DNA of 64,000 nt from Hymenobacter aerilatus (GTDB lineage Bacteria; Bacteroidota; Bacteroidia; Cytophagales; Hymenobacteraceae), in NCBI RefSeq assembly GCF_022921095.1, contig NZ_CP095053.1, positions 1,530,501 to 1,594,500 of the forward strand. Direction: 5' to 3'. The position numbers and the translations under genes were made by a program. How positions within the stretch are numbered: the first letter of the stretch is position 1; each line of letters starts with the position of its first letter. The notes under the pieces are model-generated. The model ran no database searches. It was given only the letters and a program-made list of their open reading frames with translations, and had not been told where the DNA came from. Below, one piece after another: positions 8,572-16,908 of the stretch.

Positions 8572-8603
8572 ACACGAGTCGGACATTGCTGTCCTTCGTG
8601 TCC
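8570..8603. promoter_or_regulatory. Dyad carrying inverted GTGTCC motifs
   Basis: GGACACGA at 8570-8577 is the reverse complement of TCGTGTCC at 8596-8603; inside lies a second pair, GGACA and TGTCC around a 4-nt loop. The outer arms carry the GTGTCC hexamer that also begins each phage promoter copy, so the dyad may be an extra binding site for whatever reads that hexamer, or simply a structured 3' UTR. Confidence 0.5.
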
Positions 8604-8610
8604 GAGCTGA

Positions 8611-8640
8611 GCCCCGACCCCCAACGGTCGGGGCTTTTTT
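8611..8640 (+). terminator. Rho-independent terminator
   Basis: GCCCCGACC / GGTCGGGGC, 9 bp, 6-nt loop, six T. It ends the packaging transcript. Confidence 0.92.
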
Positions 8641-8836
8641 GTGTCCCGGCCTGGCAGATATCACCGAAGTCGCCATCGGCAGCTGCCGACCGAGATTAGT
8701 GCAAGCTGGGGCAATCTGCTAGACTTCTGAGACTGCAAACGCTCCAAACACGGCAAAAACGGCGTTTCTAGCGCGTGCGGGCACATCGCATTGAGATTGG
8801 CTTTTTGCCGGTTTTGGGAGCACGTCGGCCGGATTC
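8641..8836. other. Non-coding interval with a decayed promoter copy
   Basis: No convincing gene. Just after the terminator, GTGTCC at 8641 is followed by a CACCGAAGTCGCCATCGGCAGCT stretch resembling the spacer and CAG box of the promoter family, but the T-run is lost and about 14 extra bases intervene. The rest holds no ORF with phage-like character. Confidence 0.5.
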
Positions 8837-8873
8837 GTGTCCTTTTCGCCGGCAACGCGACGCGGCAGTTTTG
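8837..8873 (+). promoter_or_regulatory. Phage late-type promoter copy 3
   Basis: GTGTCCTTTTC, 18 bp, CAGTTTTG; ATG after 4 nt (CACC). The spacer sequence differs from copies 2 and 4 while its length is kept. Confidence 0.8.
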
Positions 8874-8877
8874 CACC

Positions 8878-9234
8878 ATGCAAACCGCCCCGATTCGCCT
8901 CAAAGATGCGCTTGACCTGCTCGACAGCGGCACGCCGGTGGCCGTGCGCTTCGTCAAGTGTAACCGGCGCCAGCGCACTGGTGGCGACTTCGGCGAGCTG
9001 CCGGCCGCGCGCCTGGGCCGCAAGAAGTCGGCCGTGCTGCGCCTGCCCACCGCCGAGGAAGAAACGGAGGCCGACCGCGCCGACTGCGCGGCCGATGGCC
9101 TGGTACCGGTGCCCAAAGACCCGCAGCACTGGCGCAATGCTACCCGCAACCTAGTCGATACCCGCACCGGCAACCTGGTCAAGGTGCACCTCTATTTGCT
9201 CGTGTTCGTCGCGGGCCGCAAAGTGATTATCTAA
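8878..9234 (+). CDS. Hypothetical phage protein
   Basis: A 118-aa protein that opens the portal-lysis transcript. The ATG at 8878 follows the promoter box by 4 nt; the in-frame codon at 8791 lies upstream of the promoter and is rejected. The protein is basic and beta-rich (PVAVRFVKCNRRQRTGGDFGEL, then KVHLYLLVFVAGRKVII). It ends 2 nt before the portal gene. Function unknown; position suggests a head or connector accessory. Confidence 0.65.
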   Translation: MQTAPIRLKDALDLLDSGTPVAVRFVKCNRRQRTGGDFGELPAARLGRKKSAVLRLPTAEEETEADRADCAADGLVPVPKDPQHWRNATRNLVDTRTGNLVKVHLYLLVFVAGRKVII

Positions 9235-9236
9235 AT

Positions 9237-10646
9237 ATGCAACGCGTAGTGTTTACTTCGGCCGGGAACATGGCCTATATGCCGCGTACGGGCGGATTTG
9301 TACGCCTGAACGGCGCCCTGGGTGCCGCGGCTGGCCCCGCCATCGGCGCGGCTGAGAAGCCCGCCGGCGTGGAGTCTACGACGCCCATCGAAAAGGGTCA
9401 GAACGGCGAAATCGCGCTCTGGGGCGATGCCAACGACTTCCCGCAGCAGGTCATCAAGTCGATTAATTCCAACACTATCCTGCCCGCGGTCCTGGACTGG
9501 AAAACGCGGGCCGTTTACGGTGGGGGCGTGGTGTACGGCCGCGTGACGGGCTTCGACAAGGACGGCAACGAGCAGTTTCAGCGCGTGCACCTGCCGGAAG
9601 TGGAGACGTTTTTCCGCCGCAGCAACATCAAGCGCTACGCGTTCGAGTCGCTGCAGAATATCTTCACCTTCGCCAACGGCTTCCCTGAGCTGATTCTCTC
9701 GCGCGACCGGAGCACCATCACGAGTCTGAGCACGCCCGACTCGGCGTTCTACCGCTTCTCAGTACCGACGTTGAAAATGCCGGTGCCGGAGTGGGGCTAC
9801 ATCTCGGCCAACTGGCCCGACGCGCAGCCCGGCGACGGCTACACCACCCGCGTACCGGTGCTCGACCCCTACGGCGACGCGGTGCAGGCCCTGCGCCAGG
9901 ACAAGCGCGGCTTCAAATTCATCTACCCGCTGGCGCTGCCTTCGCCTGGTCAGTCACTCTACCAGCTGGCCGCGTGGAATAGCATCCGCAAAAGCGGCTG
10001 GCTAGACGTGGCGCAGGCTATTCCGGAGTTCAAGGCCGCCATGTTCAAGAATCAGCTCACGATTAAGTATCTGATTGAGGCCGATATCCGCTACTGGCAG
10101 TGGAAGTACCCCGACTGGGATACGCTCCAGCAAGACCAGCGCCGCGTCATCATCGACGAGGAGCTGGCTGCCTTCGAGGACACCATGGCCGGCAACGCTG
10201 GCGCCGGCAAAACGGTGATGTCGGTGACGATTCCCGACCCGCAGACGGGGCAGCAGATTTCGGTGTTCAAAATCACGGCTATCGACGACAAGATCAAGTC
10301 GGGCCTGCACATCGAAGACTCGCAAGAAGCCTCCTCGCACATCTACACGGCCCTCTCGGTCGATCCGACGCTGGTCGGCATCAGCCCTGGGAAGGGGATG
10401 GGCGCCGGCTCTGGCAGCGACAAGCGTGTAGCCTTCAACACCTTCATTTCGACCCACCGCTTCCACCAGGACCTGGTGCTGGAGCCGCTCTACCTGGTGC
10501 GCGACTACAACGGCTGGCCGGCCGACCTCGAATTCCGCTTCCTCAACCCGCTGGTGCAGACGCTCGATGCCTCGTCGCCAGTGAAAACCACCACTGGCAA
10601 TGCCACAGAAAAAGCCCCTGCTGACGACGACAGCGCAGCTGAGTAA
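9237..10646 (+). CDS. Portal protein (putative)
   Basis: A 469-aa protein with features of Bacteroidota phage portals: the N-terminal 'ALWGDANDFPQQV' segment, a central 'YQLAAWNSIRKSGWLDVAQ' region, and the late 'HIEDSQEASSHIYTALSVDP' plus 'GKGMGAGSGSDKRVAF' segments, where portals choose lipid-like or helical stems. Portals form the dodecameric ring through which the terminase packages DNA. Two nt separate it from the preceding gene, and it overlaps the next by 47 nt. Size and context fit. Confidence 0.75.
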   Translation: MQRVVFTSAGNMAYMPRTGGFVRLNGALGAAAGPAIGAAEKPAGVESTTPIEKGQNGEIALWGDANDFPQQVIKSINSNTILPAVLDWKTRAVYGGGVVYGRVTGFDKDGNEQFQRVHLPEVETFFRRSNIKRYAFESLQNIFTFANGFPELILSRDRSTITSLSTPDSAFYRFSVPTLKMPVPEWGYISANWPDAQPGDGYTTRVPVLDPYGDAVQALRQDKRGFKFIYPLALPSPGQSLYQLAAWNSIRKSGWLDVAQAIPEFKAAMFKNQLTIKYLIEADIRYWQWKYPDWDTLQQDQRRVIIDEELAAFEDTMAGNAGAGKTVMSVTIPDPQTGQQISVFKITAIDDKIKSGLHIEDSQEASSHIYTALSVDPTLVGISPGKGMGAGSGSDKRVAFNTFISTHRFHQDLVLEPLYLVRDYNGWPADLEFRFLNPLVQTLDASSPVKTTTGNATEKAPADDDSAAE

Positions 10647-11628
10647 GTACGTTACGCTCGATACCAACGAGACGGAGCTGCCGGCGCCCCTGGTGACGGA
10701 ACTCCTGCGGCTGGAGGACCAGCTGCTGCGGGCACTACTCGGTGGCCCGCTACTGGAATGGCTGCGCGCCGAGGCCGACGCCGACCCGGCGCTCGACGAG
10801 GCCGACTCGCTGGCCGGCGAGTTGCTGCGCCTGGTACACGCCCCGCTGGCGCGCATTGGCCTGTCGGGTGTGCTCGACGAACTGAGTGTGACGGTAAGCA
10901 ACACCGGCATTCAGATCATGTCGACCGGCACGCATAAGACCGCCTTTCAGTGGCAAGTGGTGCGCCTGGACCGCACGCTCAGCCGCAAGGGGTACCTCGA
11001 CGTGAACGTGCTGGTGCAGTGGCTGGAGGATAACTACCAGTCATCCGAGCAGCTGCAGGAGTGGGCTGACTCCGCCCAAGGCCAGCGGCATCGGAATAAC
11101 CTCATCACGTCCGCGCCGGAGTTTAGCGACCTGGTGGATATTCAGGACTCGTGGTGCACGTTCCGTGGCCTCTGGCCGGTGATACAGCGCCAGTCCACTT
11201 TCGTGCTGCAGAACGCCATCGGCTACCTGTACTGGGCCGAACTGCACGAGCAAGTGCGGACGCGCACCCTGACGCCCGAAAACGAGCAGCTGCTGCGCGA
11301 GTACGTACGCCCGGCGCTGGCGCACCTGACGCTGGCCCGCGCCGTGCCCGAGGGCCTGCTGGTGCTCACCAGCGACGGCCTGGTGCTGGCGCAGGAGCAG
11401 GAACAGCCGGTGCGCCCCGACCCGCACTTTGCCGAGCTGCTGGCCATGCGCGCCCGCGACGCCGAGCAGACCGCCAGCGTGTATCTGCTGCAGCTGCGCC
11501 AGCACCTGAACGCGGAGGCCTCGGCCACCCGCTATGCCACCTATTTCAGCTCACCGGCTTACGTGAGCCCTTCTATCCCTCGCAATCCTACCAATACCGC
11601 GCAGTCGCGGGTGTATCGCTTTATCTGA
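10600..11628 (+). CDS. Head-completion-type phage protein (DUF6712-like, tentative)
   Basis: A 342-aa protein after the portal gene. It is largely helical, with 'QWQVVRLDRTLSRKGYLDVNVLVQWLEDN' in the middle and a long helical C-terminal half. It recalls the DUF6712 proteins found near head genes of Bacteroidota phages, but this is from memory and the match is not certain. It overlaps the portal gene by 47 nt and its stop overlaps the holin start (TGATG). Confidence 0.55.
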   Translation: MPQKKPLLTTTAQLSKYVTLDTNETELPAPLVTELLRLEDQLLRALLGGPLLEWLRAEADADPALDEADSLAGELLRLVHAPLARIGLSGVLDELSVTVSNTGIQIMSTGTHKTAFQWQVVRLDRTLSRKGYLDVNVLVQWLEDNYQSSEQLQEWADSAQGQRHRNNLITSAPEFSDLVDIQDSWCTFRGLWPVIQRQSTFVLQNAIGYLYWAELHEQVRTRTLTPENEQLLREYVRPALAHLTLARAVPEGLLVLTSDGLVLAQEQEQPVRPDPHFAELLAMRARDAEQTASVYLLQLRQHLNAEASATRYATYFSSPAYVSPSIPRNPTNTAQSRVYRFI

Positions 11629-12173
11629 TGCGTATTCTGTTAGACGCTGCCGGCGCCGTGGCGACCAAAGGCAGCAAGCTGGAAGTATCCCTGCTGGCGG
11701 GTATCACGGCCCTGCCGTTCATGCCGCTGGTCGAGAAATACCTGTTCAAAGACTGGCAGTTCCTGGGCTTTTTGTCGGTGCTGATCATGGTCGACACGTT
11801 CACGGCCGTGGGCTATGCCTGGCACATGGGCACGCTCAGCAGCCGCGCGTTTTCGCGCCTGTTCAAGAAGCTGCTCATCTACATGGGCCTGCTGATCATG
11901 GCTCACGTCATGAGCAGCTTTACGGTCAACGGCCAGCCCAACTTCCTGTTTCAGCACTTCAATTGGCTGATTTTTATCTCCATCATGGTCCGTGAGGCCC
12001 TCTCCATTGTGGAGAACATCGGCGCCATGGAGCCCTCGCTCGTGCCGCCCTGGGTGCGCCGCCGGCTGGCCGCGCTCAACGAGTCCGGCCCTTCGCTGGG
12101 CGTGGTCTTCACGGCTGACCCACCGGCGCCTGCCGCCCCATCTCCTTCGTCACCAACTACTGACCCCGTATGA
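11628..12173 (+). CDS. Holin (phage holin family)
   Basis: A 181-aa membrane protein with three or four hydrophobic spans at about residues 20-60, 80-105 and 112-135 (GFLSVLIMVDTFTAVGYAW, LLIYMGLLIMAHVM, WLIFISIMVREALSIVENI). The 'MVDTFTA... SIVEN' pattern is typical of the toxin-secretion/lysis holin family. The C-terminal tail is Pro/Ser-rich. It permeabilises the inner membrane so the endolysin can reach the wall; the endolysin gene overlaps it by 4 nt. Confidence 0.88.
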   Translation: MRILLDAAGAVATKGSKLEVSLLAGITALPFMPLVEKYLFKDWQFLGFLSVLIMVDTFTAVGYAWHMGTLSSRAFSRLFKKLLIYMGLLIMAHVMSSFTVNGQPNFLFQHFNWLIFISIMVREALSIVENIGAMEPSLVPPWVRRRLAALNESGPSLGVVFTADPPAPAAPSPSSPTTDPV

Positions 12174-12628
12174 AAACCGGAGCCAAGGGCATTGCCCTGA
12201 TCAAAGAAAAAGAGGAATTCCGCGCCCGCTGGTACACGTGTCCCACCGGCTACCCCACCATCGGTTACGGCCACGTGATCCAGAAAGGGGAGGAGCACTA
12301 CTACAAAGTTGCGCTGACGGAACCGGAAGCTGCCGCCCTGCTGGCGAAGGATCTCGCGCGCTACGAAAAGGCCGTGCTGCGCGGCACGGAGGCCGTGACG
12401 CTCACCCAGAACCAATTCGACGCCTGCGTGTGCCTGTGCTACAACATCGGCGAGGCCGGCTTCGAATCGTCGACCGTAGCCCGCCGCATCACGGCCCGCA
12501 CCTCGGAGGCCACGATCCGCGAAGCCTGGTCGCGCTGGAACAAAGGCACCGTGAAGGGGCAGAAGGTGACGTTGCCCGGCCTGGTAAAGCGGCGCAAGGA
12601 AGAAGCGGACCTCTTTTTCAGCAAGTAG
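12170..12628 (+). CDS. Endolysin, GH24 T4-type lysozyme
   Basis: A 152-aa muramidase that cleaves the glycan strands of peptidoglycan. The GH24 signature is clear: the catalytic-glutamate segment 'LIKEKEEFRARWY', 'GYPTIGYGH' with the catalytic region, then 'LTQNQFDACVCLCYNIG' and 'GLVKRRKEEADLF'. Length fits a single-domain enzyme. No signal peptide is present, so release depends on the adjacent holin, which overlaps by 4 nt. Confidence 0.95.
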   Translation: MKTGAKGIALIKEKEEFRARWYTCPTGYPTIGYGHVIQKGEEHYYKVALTEPEAAALLAKDLARYEKAVLRGTEAVTLTQNQFDACVCLCYNIGEAGFESSTVARRITARTSEATIREAWSRWNKGTVKGQKVTLPGLVKRRKEEADLFFSK

Positions 12629-12630
12629 CT

Positions 12631-13212
12631 ATGACCAGAAAACGGATATACGAATGGTTATTTAAAGCATTTGTAGGCGCTTTAGGGCTACTGGTGGGCT
12701 TTTGGCTGGCGGCCATGATGGCCCTGCTCATTAGCAGCCTGAGCAGCTGCGCGGCTACCCGCCCCGAGCCAGTGGCGCCGCTGCTGGCCACCTCGCCGGC
12801 AGTGGCACTCGACTCGGCCGGCCACGAGGAGCCAGCGGTCGACTTTCGCCGGCCGGATTACGCCCGTAGCCTGCCAACGCGCCGCGGCAACGACGTCGCC
12901 GCGGCACCGGTGGCCAGCACTAAGAGCGGCGTGTTAGGGGCGCTGCACACTGTATTCGGCGGCAAAGTGAAGGATAAGAGCCGCAACACCTACCAGACGA
13001 CCATCTACAACGCGCCGGCTAAGGTCAAAGGCAGCAACGTGGCCACCGACTCGGGCACGGTGACGGATAACTGGAAAGCGGCCAAGAAGCAGGACCAAAA
13101 ACCGAAGATCAACCAGAGCACCAATCAGGGCCTGGCCAGTGTCCACGTCGTAGCCGGTGTTGTCGTGGTTTTAGCGGTGCTGGCCTTCTTTTTCTTCCGA
13201 CGAAACAAGTAG
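12631..13212 (+). CDS. Unimolecular spanin candidate (lipobox plus C-terminal TM)
   Basis: A 193-aa protein 2 nt after the endolysin. The N-terminus is a long hydrophobic signal ending in a lipobox, LSSC with Cys at residue 40 (outer-membrane lipoprotein). The body is a hydrophilic, Lys-rich periplasmic segment. A C-terminal membrane span near residues 168-188 (VHVVAGVVVVLAVLAFFFF) ends in RRNK, placing the tail in the cytoplasm. This two-ended layout matches u-spanins of the T1 gp11 type, which fuse the two membranes at lysis. Context after holin and lysozyme supports it strongly, but no sequence similarity was tested. Confidence 0.75.
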   Translation: MTRKRIYEWLFKAFVGALGLLVGFWLAAMMALLISSLSSCAATRPEPVAPLLATSPAVALDSAGHEEPAVDFRRPDYARSLPTRRGNDVAAAPVASTKSGVLGALHTVFGGKVKDKSRNTYQTTIYNAPAKVKGSNVATDSGTVTDNWKAAKKQDQKPKINQSTNQGLASVHVVAGVVVVLAVLAFFFFRRNK

Positions 13213-13216
13213 GGAT

Positions 13217-13519
13217 ATGAAGAAAAACGCAAAAGCTCCTATCGGCTTTGGTCGCAAGCCTGACCCAGATCCCAACGGCACCGGTGACGGTTTCCGGCTC
13301 TATAGCGGTGACGTCGACGTGGAGGAAGAGGAGGAGTCAGGTCCACCGCCCCGCCAGCCCAAGGCGAATGCCGTTTTTGTAGGAGATATCGAGGCCCATG
13401 CCATCCTGATGGCGTATAGCCTGTTTCCGCTGACGCCCCTGAGCCTGTTGGAGCACCAACTGATTCAAGTGATTGCCGGTCTGGAAAAGGAACTGGAAAA
13501 GTACACGCAGGAGTTATAG
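13217..13519 (+). CDS. Small acidic phage protein
   Basis: A 100-aa protein with a disordered, charged first half (GFGRKPDPDPNGTGDG, DVEEEEESGPPPRQP) and a helical C-terminal half (LSLLEHQLIQVIAGLEKELEKY). It lies 4 nt after the spanin candidate and ends the lysis transcript. Function unknown. Confidence 0.6.
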   Translation: MKKNAKAPIGFGRKPDPDPNGTGDGFRLYSGDVDVEEEEESGPPPRQPKANAVFVGDIEAHAILMAYSLFPLTPLSLLEHQLIQVIAGLEKELEKYTQEL

Positions 13520-13558
13520 GGGCGTGCCTTATGCACCGTACGCCCTTTATTGCAACAA

Positions 13559-13586
13559 GCCCCGGCCTCATGGTCGGGGCTTTTTT
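13559..13586 (+). terminator. Rho-independent terminator
   Basis: GCCCCGGCC / GGTCGGGGC, 9 bp with one G-T pair, 4-nt loop, six T. It is fused to promoter copy 4. Confidence 0.92.
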
Positions 13587-13623
13587 GTGTCCTTTTTCAC
13601 CGAGGTAGGCGGCGGCAGTTTTG
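13587..13623 (+). promoter_or_regulatory. Phage late-type promoter copy 4
   Basis: GTGTCCTTTTT, 18 bp, CAGTTTTG; ATG after 4 nt. It matches copy 2 almost base for base, including the spacer. Confidence 0.82.
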
Positions 13624-13627
13624 CCGC

Positions 13628-14440
13628 ATGGATACCCTACAACTCGGCCCCAAACGCTACCAGGTAGCTACTTCCTGGAATCAGCTCAAGCGCGCCCAGC
13701 TGCTGCAAATAGTGCGCGTGCTCTACGGCCCCAAGTCGCACTACCCCCTGAAGCTGCGCCTGCTCAGTGTCATCAGTGGCGCCCCGCTCGACGACTTGCT
13801 GCGCCGGCCGGCCGTGCAGATGGTGCAGCTCTACCCGCTCACCGACTTCCTGTTCGACGAGGAGCAGTACCTCACCGAGCAGCTGCTACCCGAAGTGCGC
13901 GTGCCTGTTCAGCACGTCTCACAGTGGCGTGCCCGCTGGGTCGGCCCCCGCAGCAGCTTCCGCAACCTGCTCTTCGGCGAGTTCATTTTCGCCGATACCT
14001 ACTTCCGCCTCTACGCCACGCGCCAGTCGGCCGAGGCGCTGGACCTACTCGTGGCCACACTCTACCGGCCCATGGTACCGGGCCTAGGGCCACGCCACCC
14101 GCAGTGGCAGGGCGACCGGCGCGAGCCTTTCAACGAGCACCGCACCGAGTACTACGTCAAGCACCTGCGCACGATTCCGGATGCCGAGAAGCTGGCCATT
14201 TACACCTGGTACCGCGGCTGCCGGCAGCAGTTGGAGCGCGAGTTTCCCGAGGTGTTCGAAGCGGCCGAAACCACCGCTAACGCGCAGGCCAGCGACTGGG
14301 GCCGCGTGCTACGCAAGCTCTCCGGCGGCGCCTTCGGTCCGCTGGAGCAAACCGCGCGGCAGCATGCGCGCACCGTGCTGGCCGAAATGCAGGACATGGC
14401 CCGCGACTACCAGAAAGCCCTCAAACAAGCGAAAAAATGA
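13628..14440 (+). CDS. Hypothetical phage tail-block protein
   Basis: A 270-aa protein opening the tail transcript. The ATG at 13628 lies 4 nt after the promoter box; an in-frame start at 13550 lies upstream of the promoter. It is helical and Arg-rich with 'YPLTDFLFDEEQYLTEQLLPEV' and 'LAIYTWYRGCRQQLEREFPEVF', and ends in a Lys-rich tail. I recognise no family. Its TGA overlaps the next ATG (ATGA). Position at the front of the tail block could suit an assembly chaperone, but that is a guess. Confidence 0.6.
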   Translation: MDTLQLGPKRYQVATSWNQLKRAQLLQIVRVLYGPKSHYPLKLRLLSVISGAPLDDLLRRPAVQMVQLYPLTDFLFDEEQYLTEQLLPEVRVPVQHVSQWRARWVGPRSSFRNLLFGEFIFADTYFRLYATRQSAEALDLLVATLYRPMVPGLGPRHPQWQGDRREPFNEHRTEYYVKHLRTIPDAEKLAIYTWYRGCRQQLEREFPEVFEAAETTANAQASDWGRVLRKLSGGAFGPLEQTARQHARTVLAEMQDMARDYQKALKQAKK

Positions 14441-14973
14441 GAACCAGCGAGTACAACGCCCTCTTCCGCGGCCTGGCCATGCGACACAAGTTGATTCAGC
14501 ATACGGAGGCCGCGCCCCGCTTCTGCCGCATCGTCGTCAGCATCGACCCGCTGCAGAAAATCGTCGACATGTCGGAGTTGATGAGCAAAGTCATCGGCCG
14601 CACCATCAAGCCTGGTCCCGGCCAACAGGTGTTGGTGGTGGAGTCATTCCACACGCAGTATCGCGAGTCGGGCGACAACCGCACGCGCCTGCGCAGTGGT
14701 GCTTTTATGGTGCTGCAGCAAGTCACGGCTGGCGACCACGACGCCATTGAGCAGGTGCTGGACCGCACTGAGCAGACCGGCGAGGAGCTGCTGGCGGCTA
14801 TCCTGGCCGACCCCAAGTATCAGGTGAAAAATCGCTTCGATCCAAGCAGCATCACCAGCGACGAGTTAGGCCCGCTGGGCAACGGCACCTGGTACGGCAC
14901 CCGCTTCGACTTCGACTTTATCACACCTGCCTCGGCCGCGCTGCACCACAATCCGACGGCCTTTCTCAGTTAA
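14437..14973 (+). CDS. Hypothetical tail or neck protein
   Basis: A 178-aa protein, 4-nt overlap with the previous gene and 3 nt from the next. It has 'RFCRIVVSIDPLQKIVDM' and 'NRTRLRSGAFMVLQQV', with a compact alpha/beta look, and its size is that of tail terminators or connectors. No family is recognised. Confidence 0.6.
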   Translation: MRTSEYNALFRGLAMRHKLIQHTEAAPRFCRIVVSIDPLQKIVDMSELMSKVIGRTIKPGPGQQVLVVESFHTQYRESGDNRTRLRSGAFMVLQQVTAGDHDAIEQVLDRTEQTGEELLAAILADPKYQVKNRFDPSSITSDELGPLGNGTWYGTRFDFDFITPASAALHHNPTAFLS

Positions 14974-14976
14974 CCG

Positions 14977-16908
14977 ATGCTCATCGACTTAAAAATTGTC
15001 TATACGTTCTATGAGTCGTGGCGCGACCCACAGGACGACCGCATTTCGGAGGACCGCTACTGGGGAGCAACCTGGCGGTTCGATACGGTTACCCGCAAGG
15101 TTGTGTACCAGGAGCGGGGCACCAATTACGCCCGCTGGACGGGCGAGGGCGCGCAGGATGACTATCCTCTGGACTACTACCGGCCAACGGATAAGGAAGT
15201 GTTTGCCTTTACGGAGGGCGATAAGCGCTACGCCTATTTCCACGACGGAGAGGGCGACGTAGTCTTGCAGGAAGCCGGCATCTTTGTGGATTTCGACGTG
15301 GTGCAGGCCACGTGCTTCGGGGGCAACACGGCCAGCATCGTGCTGGCCGTTTCCGGCACGGACGGCCCCTACACCTACCAGTGGGCGGATGGCCCGACCA
15401 CCAAGGACCGGAGCCTGGTGAAAGGTGGCGTGCAGTACACGGTGACCGTGACCGACGTGCCCACCGGCATGCGGAAAACGGTCCGGATCGATGCGGGCCA
15501 GAATCCGCGCATCGAGGTGCTCGTGCGCAAGACCGACAACAACCTGGTGCTGGAGGTGAGTGGGGGCGTGGCGCCCTACACCTACGCCTGGGAGGATGGG
15601 GCCACCACGGCCGCCCGCGAGGGCCTGGCGCCGGGCATTTACCAGTGCGAGATTACCGATGCGGTGGGCTGCTCGCAGACCGTGGACGTGACCATCGAAG
15701 GTTTCCGCTTCTACTGGAGCGGCAACCCCATTACGCTCTCGCTCGATGCCGGCAGCGAGTACCGCGACGACCCTGCCACCAAGCCCGACCTGACGTTCCT
15801 GTGCGAGGTATGGCTGGAGGAAGTGTACGGCAGCGGAGTATTCGTGCAAATCGGCACCGTGCTCGAGCAGCCCGCCGACCGCGACGGCCGCACCGTGTTT
15901 CAGGTGGAAGAGTTGCTCGACGCCTACCTCGACTACTACGTGCCGGCCGTATGGCAGGCTACCATCACGCAGGCCACGCCGCTGTTTCGCCGCTTCTACC
16001 TGCAATATGCCGAGGTGTTCGGCGAACCACCGGTGCGCGACGCGGCGACCGTGCTGACGCAAAACTTTGTGCTGCGCGGCGGCCTGAGCCGCTACGAGGG
16101 TGTGGCTCGCACCTACCAGGATAGCTACCGACCGCTGGTGCGGCCCTTCCTGACGTGGCAGCCCAACGACAAGGCCGTTTACCTGGATCAGCCTGAATTT
16201 CTCTACTACCTGGTCGACTCGGCCGTCACCGAGTTCGAGCTGCGCCTGCGCGTGCGCTACGACGACGACTCCACCGAGGAGCGCACCGTGGCCACGCAGG
16301 AAGGCGTGGCCCGCTTCGAGGTGTACTGCCTGCCCGCTGGCTTTCAGCAGCTGGGCCTGGCCGACACCGAGGAGCGCCACGTGGTGGGCTGGGAGGTGTG
16401 GGTGAGTTCTACCACCGGTACGGCCCAGACCGAAACCCGCCGCTACCAGCTCGACCGGCGCCCGGTGCGCCAGCGCCGCTACCTGGTCTATGCCAACTCG
16501 CTGGGCGGGATGGACACGGTGGCCATGACCGGCGAAGGCCAACTCGATGCCGAAGTGGTAGGCGAGGAGGTGGAACGCTCGCCGGTGCCGTTTCCGGATC
16601 CGCTGCTCGACGACCAGCTGGTGCTCGACCGTACCCTGCGGCCGGTGCTCAAGCTGGCCGGCGGCGTGCGCGACAACTCCCGCGAGTGGCTGGCCGCGCA
16701 GCAGGAGTTGCTGCTCTCGCGCCGCGTGCTGCTGCTCACTGGCCCGCGCTGGCAGCCGGTAGTCGTGAAAGCGCAGACGACGACCATCCGCAAGGAGGGC
16801 GAAAACGTGCAGACGCTGGAGCTGGTGCTGCAGTTGCCGCGGGAGCGATTTTACACCCCGCGCCTGGGGGCTACGGCCGTCACGCGCCACGATCTGCTGC
16901 TGCCATGA
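14977..16908 (+). CDS. Tail protein with two SprB-type repeats
   Basis: A 643-aa protein. Residues about 107-172 and 178-241 are two tandem repeats of the SprB type known from gliding-motility adhesins: 'CFGGN...' opens the first, both hold a 'GPYTYQWADG'/'APYTYAWEDG' core, and both end with 'TVTVTD'/'CEITDAVGC' strands. The remaining 400 residues look like a beta-rich tail or baseplate body. A phage borrowing a Bacteroidota adhesin module suggests a host-recognition role. It overlaps the next gene by 4 nt. Confidence 0.75.
   Translation: MLIDLKIVYTFYESWRDPQDDRISEDRYWGATWRFDTVTRKVVYQERGTNYARWTGEGAQDDYPLDYYRPTDKEVFAFTEGDKRYAYFHDGEGDVVLQEAGIFVDFDVVQATCFGGNTASIVLAVSGTDGPYTYQWADGPTTKDRSLVKGGVQYTVTVTDVPTGMRKTVRIDAGQNPRIEVLVRKTDNNLVLEVSGGVAPYTYAWEDGATTAAREGLAPGIYQCEITDAVGCSQTVDVTIEGFRFYWSGNPITLSLDAGSEYRDDPATKPDLTFLCEVWLEEVYGSGVFVQIGTVLEQPADRDGRTVFQVEELLDAYLDYYVPAVWQATITQATPLFRRFYLQYAEVFGEPPVRDAATVLTQNFVLRGGLSRYEGVARTYQDSYRPLVRPFLTWQPNDKAVYLDQPEFLYYLVDSAVTEFELRLRVRYDDDSTEERTVATQEGVARFEVYCLPAGFQQLGLADTEERHVVGWEVWVSSTTGTAQTETRRYQLDRRPVRQRRYLVYANSLGGMDTVAMTGEGQLDAEVVGEEVERSPVPFPDPLLDDQLVLDRTLRPVLKLAGGVRDNSREWLAAQQELLLSRRVLLLTGPRWQPVVVKAQTTTIRKEGENVQTLELVLQLPRERFYTPRLGATAVTRHDLLLP

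Noticed and set aside
14989..16890. A 633-codon open frame on the minus strand opposite the SprB-repeat tail gene
   Set aside because: It is a mirror of the GC-rich codons of the plus-strand gene; its sequence is His/Val/Leu/Arg-biased without family features, and the opposite gene has clear domains and tight spacing to its neighbours.
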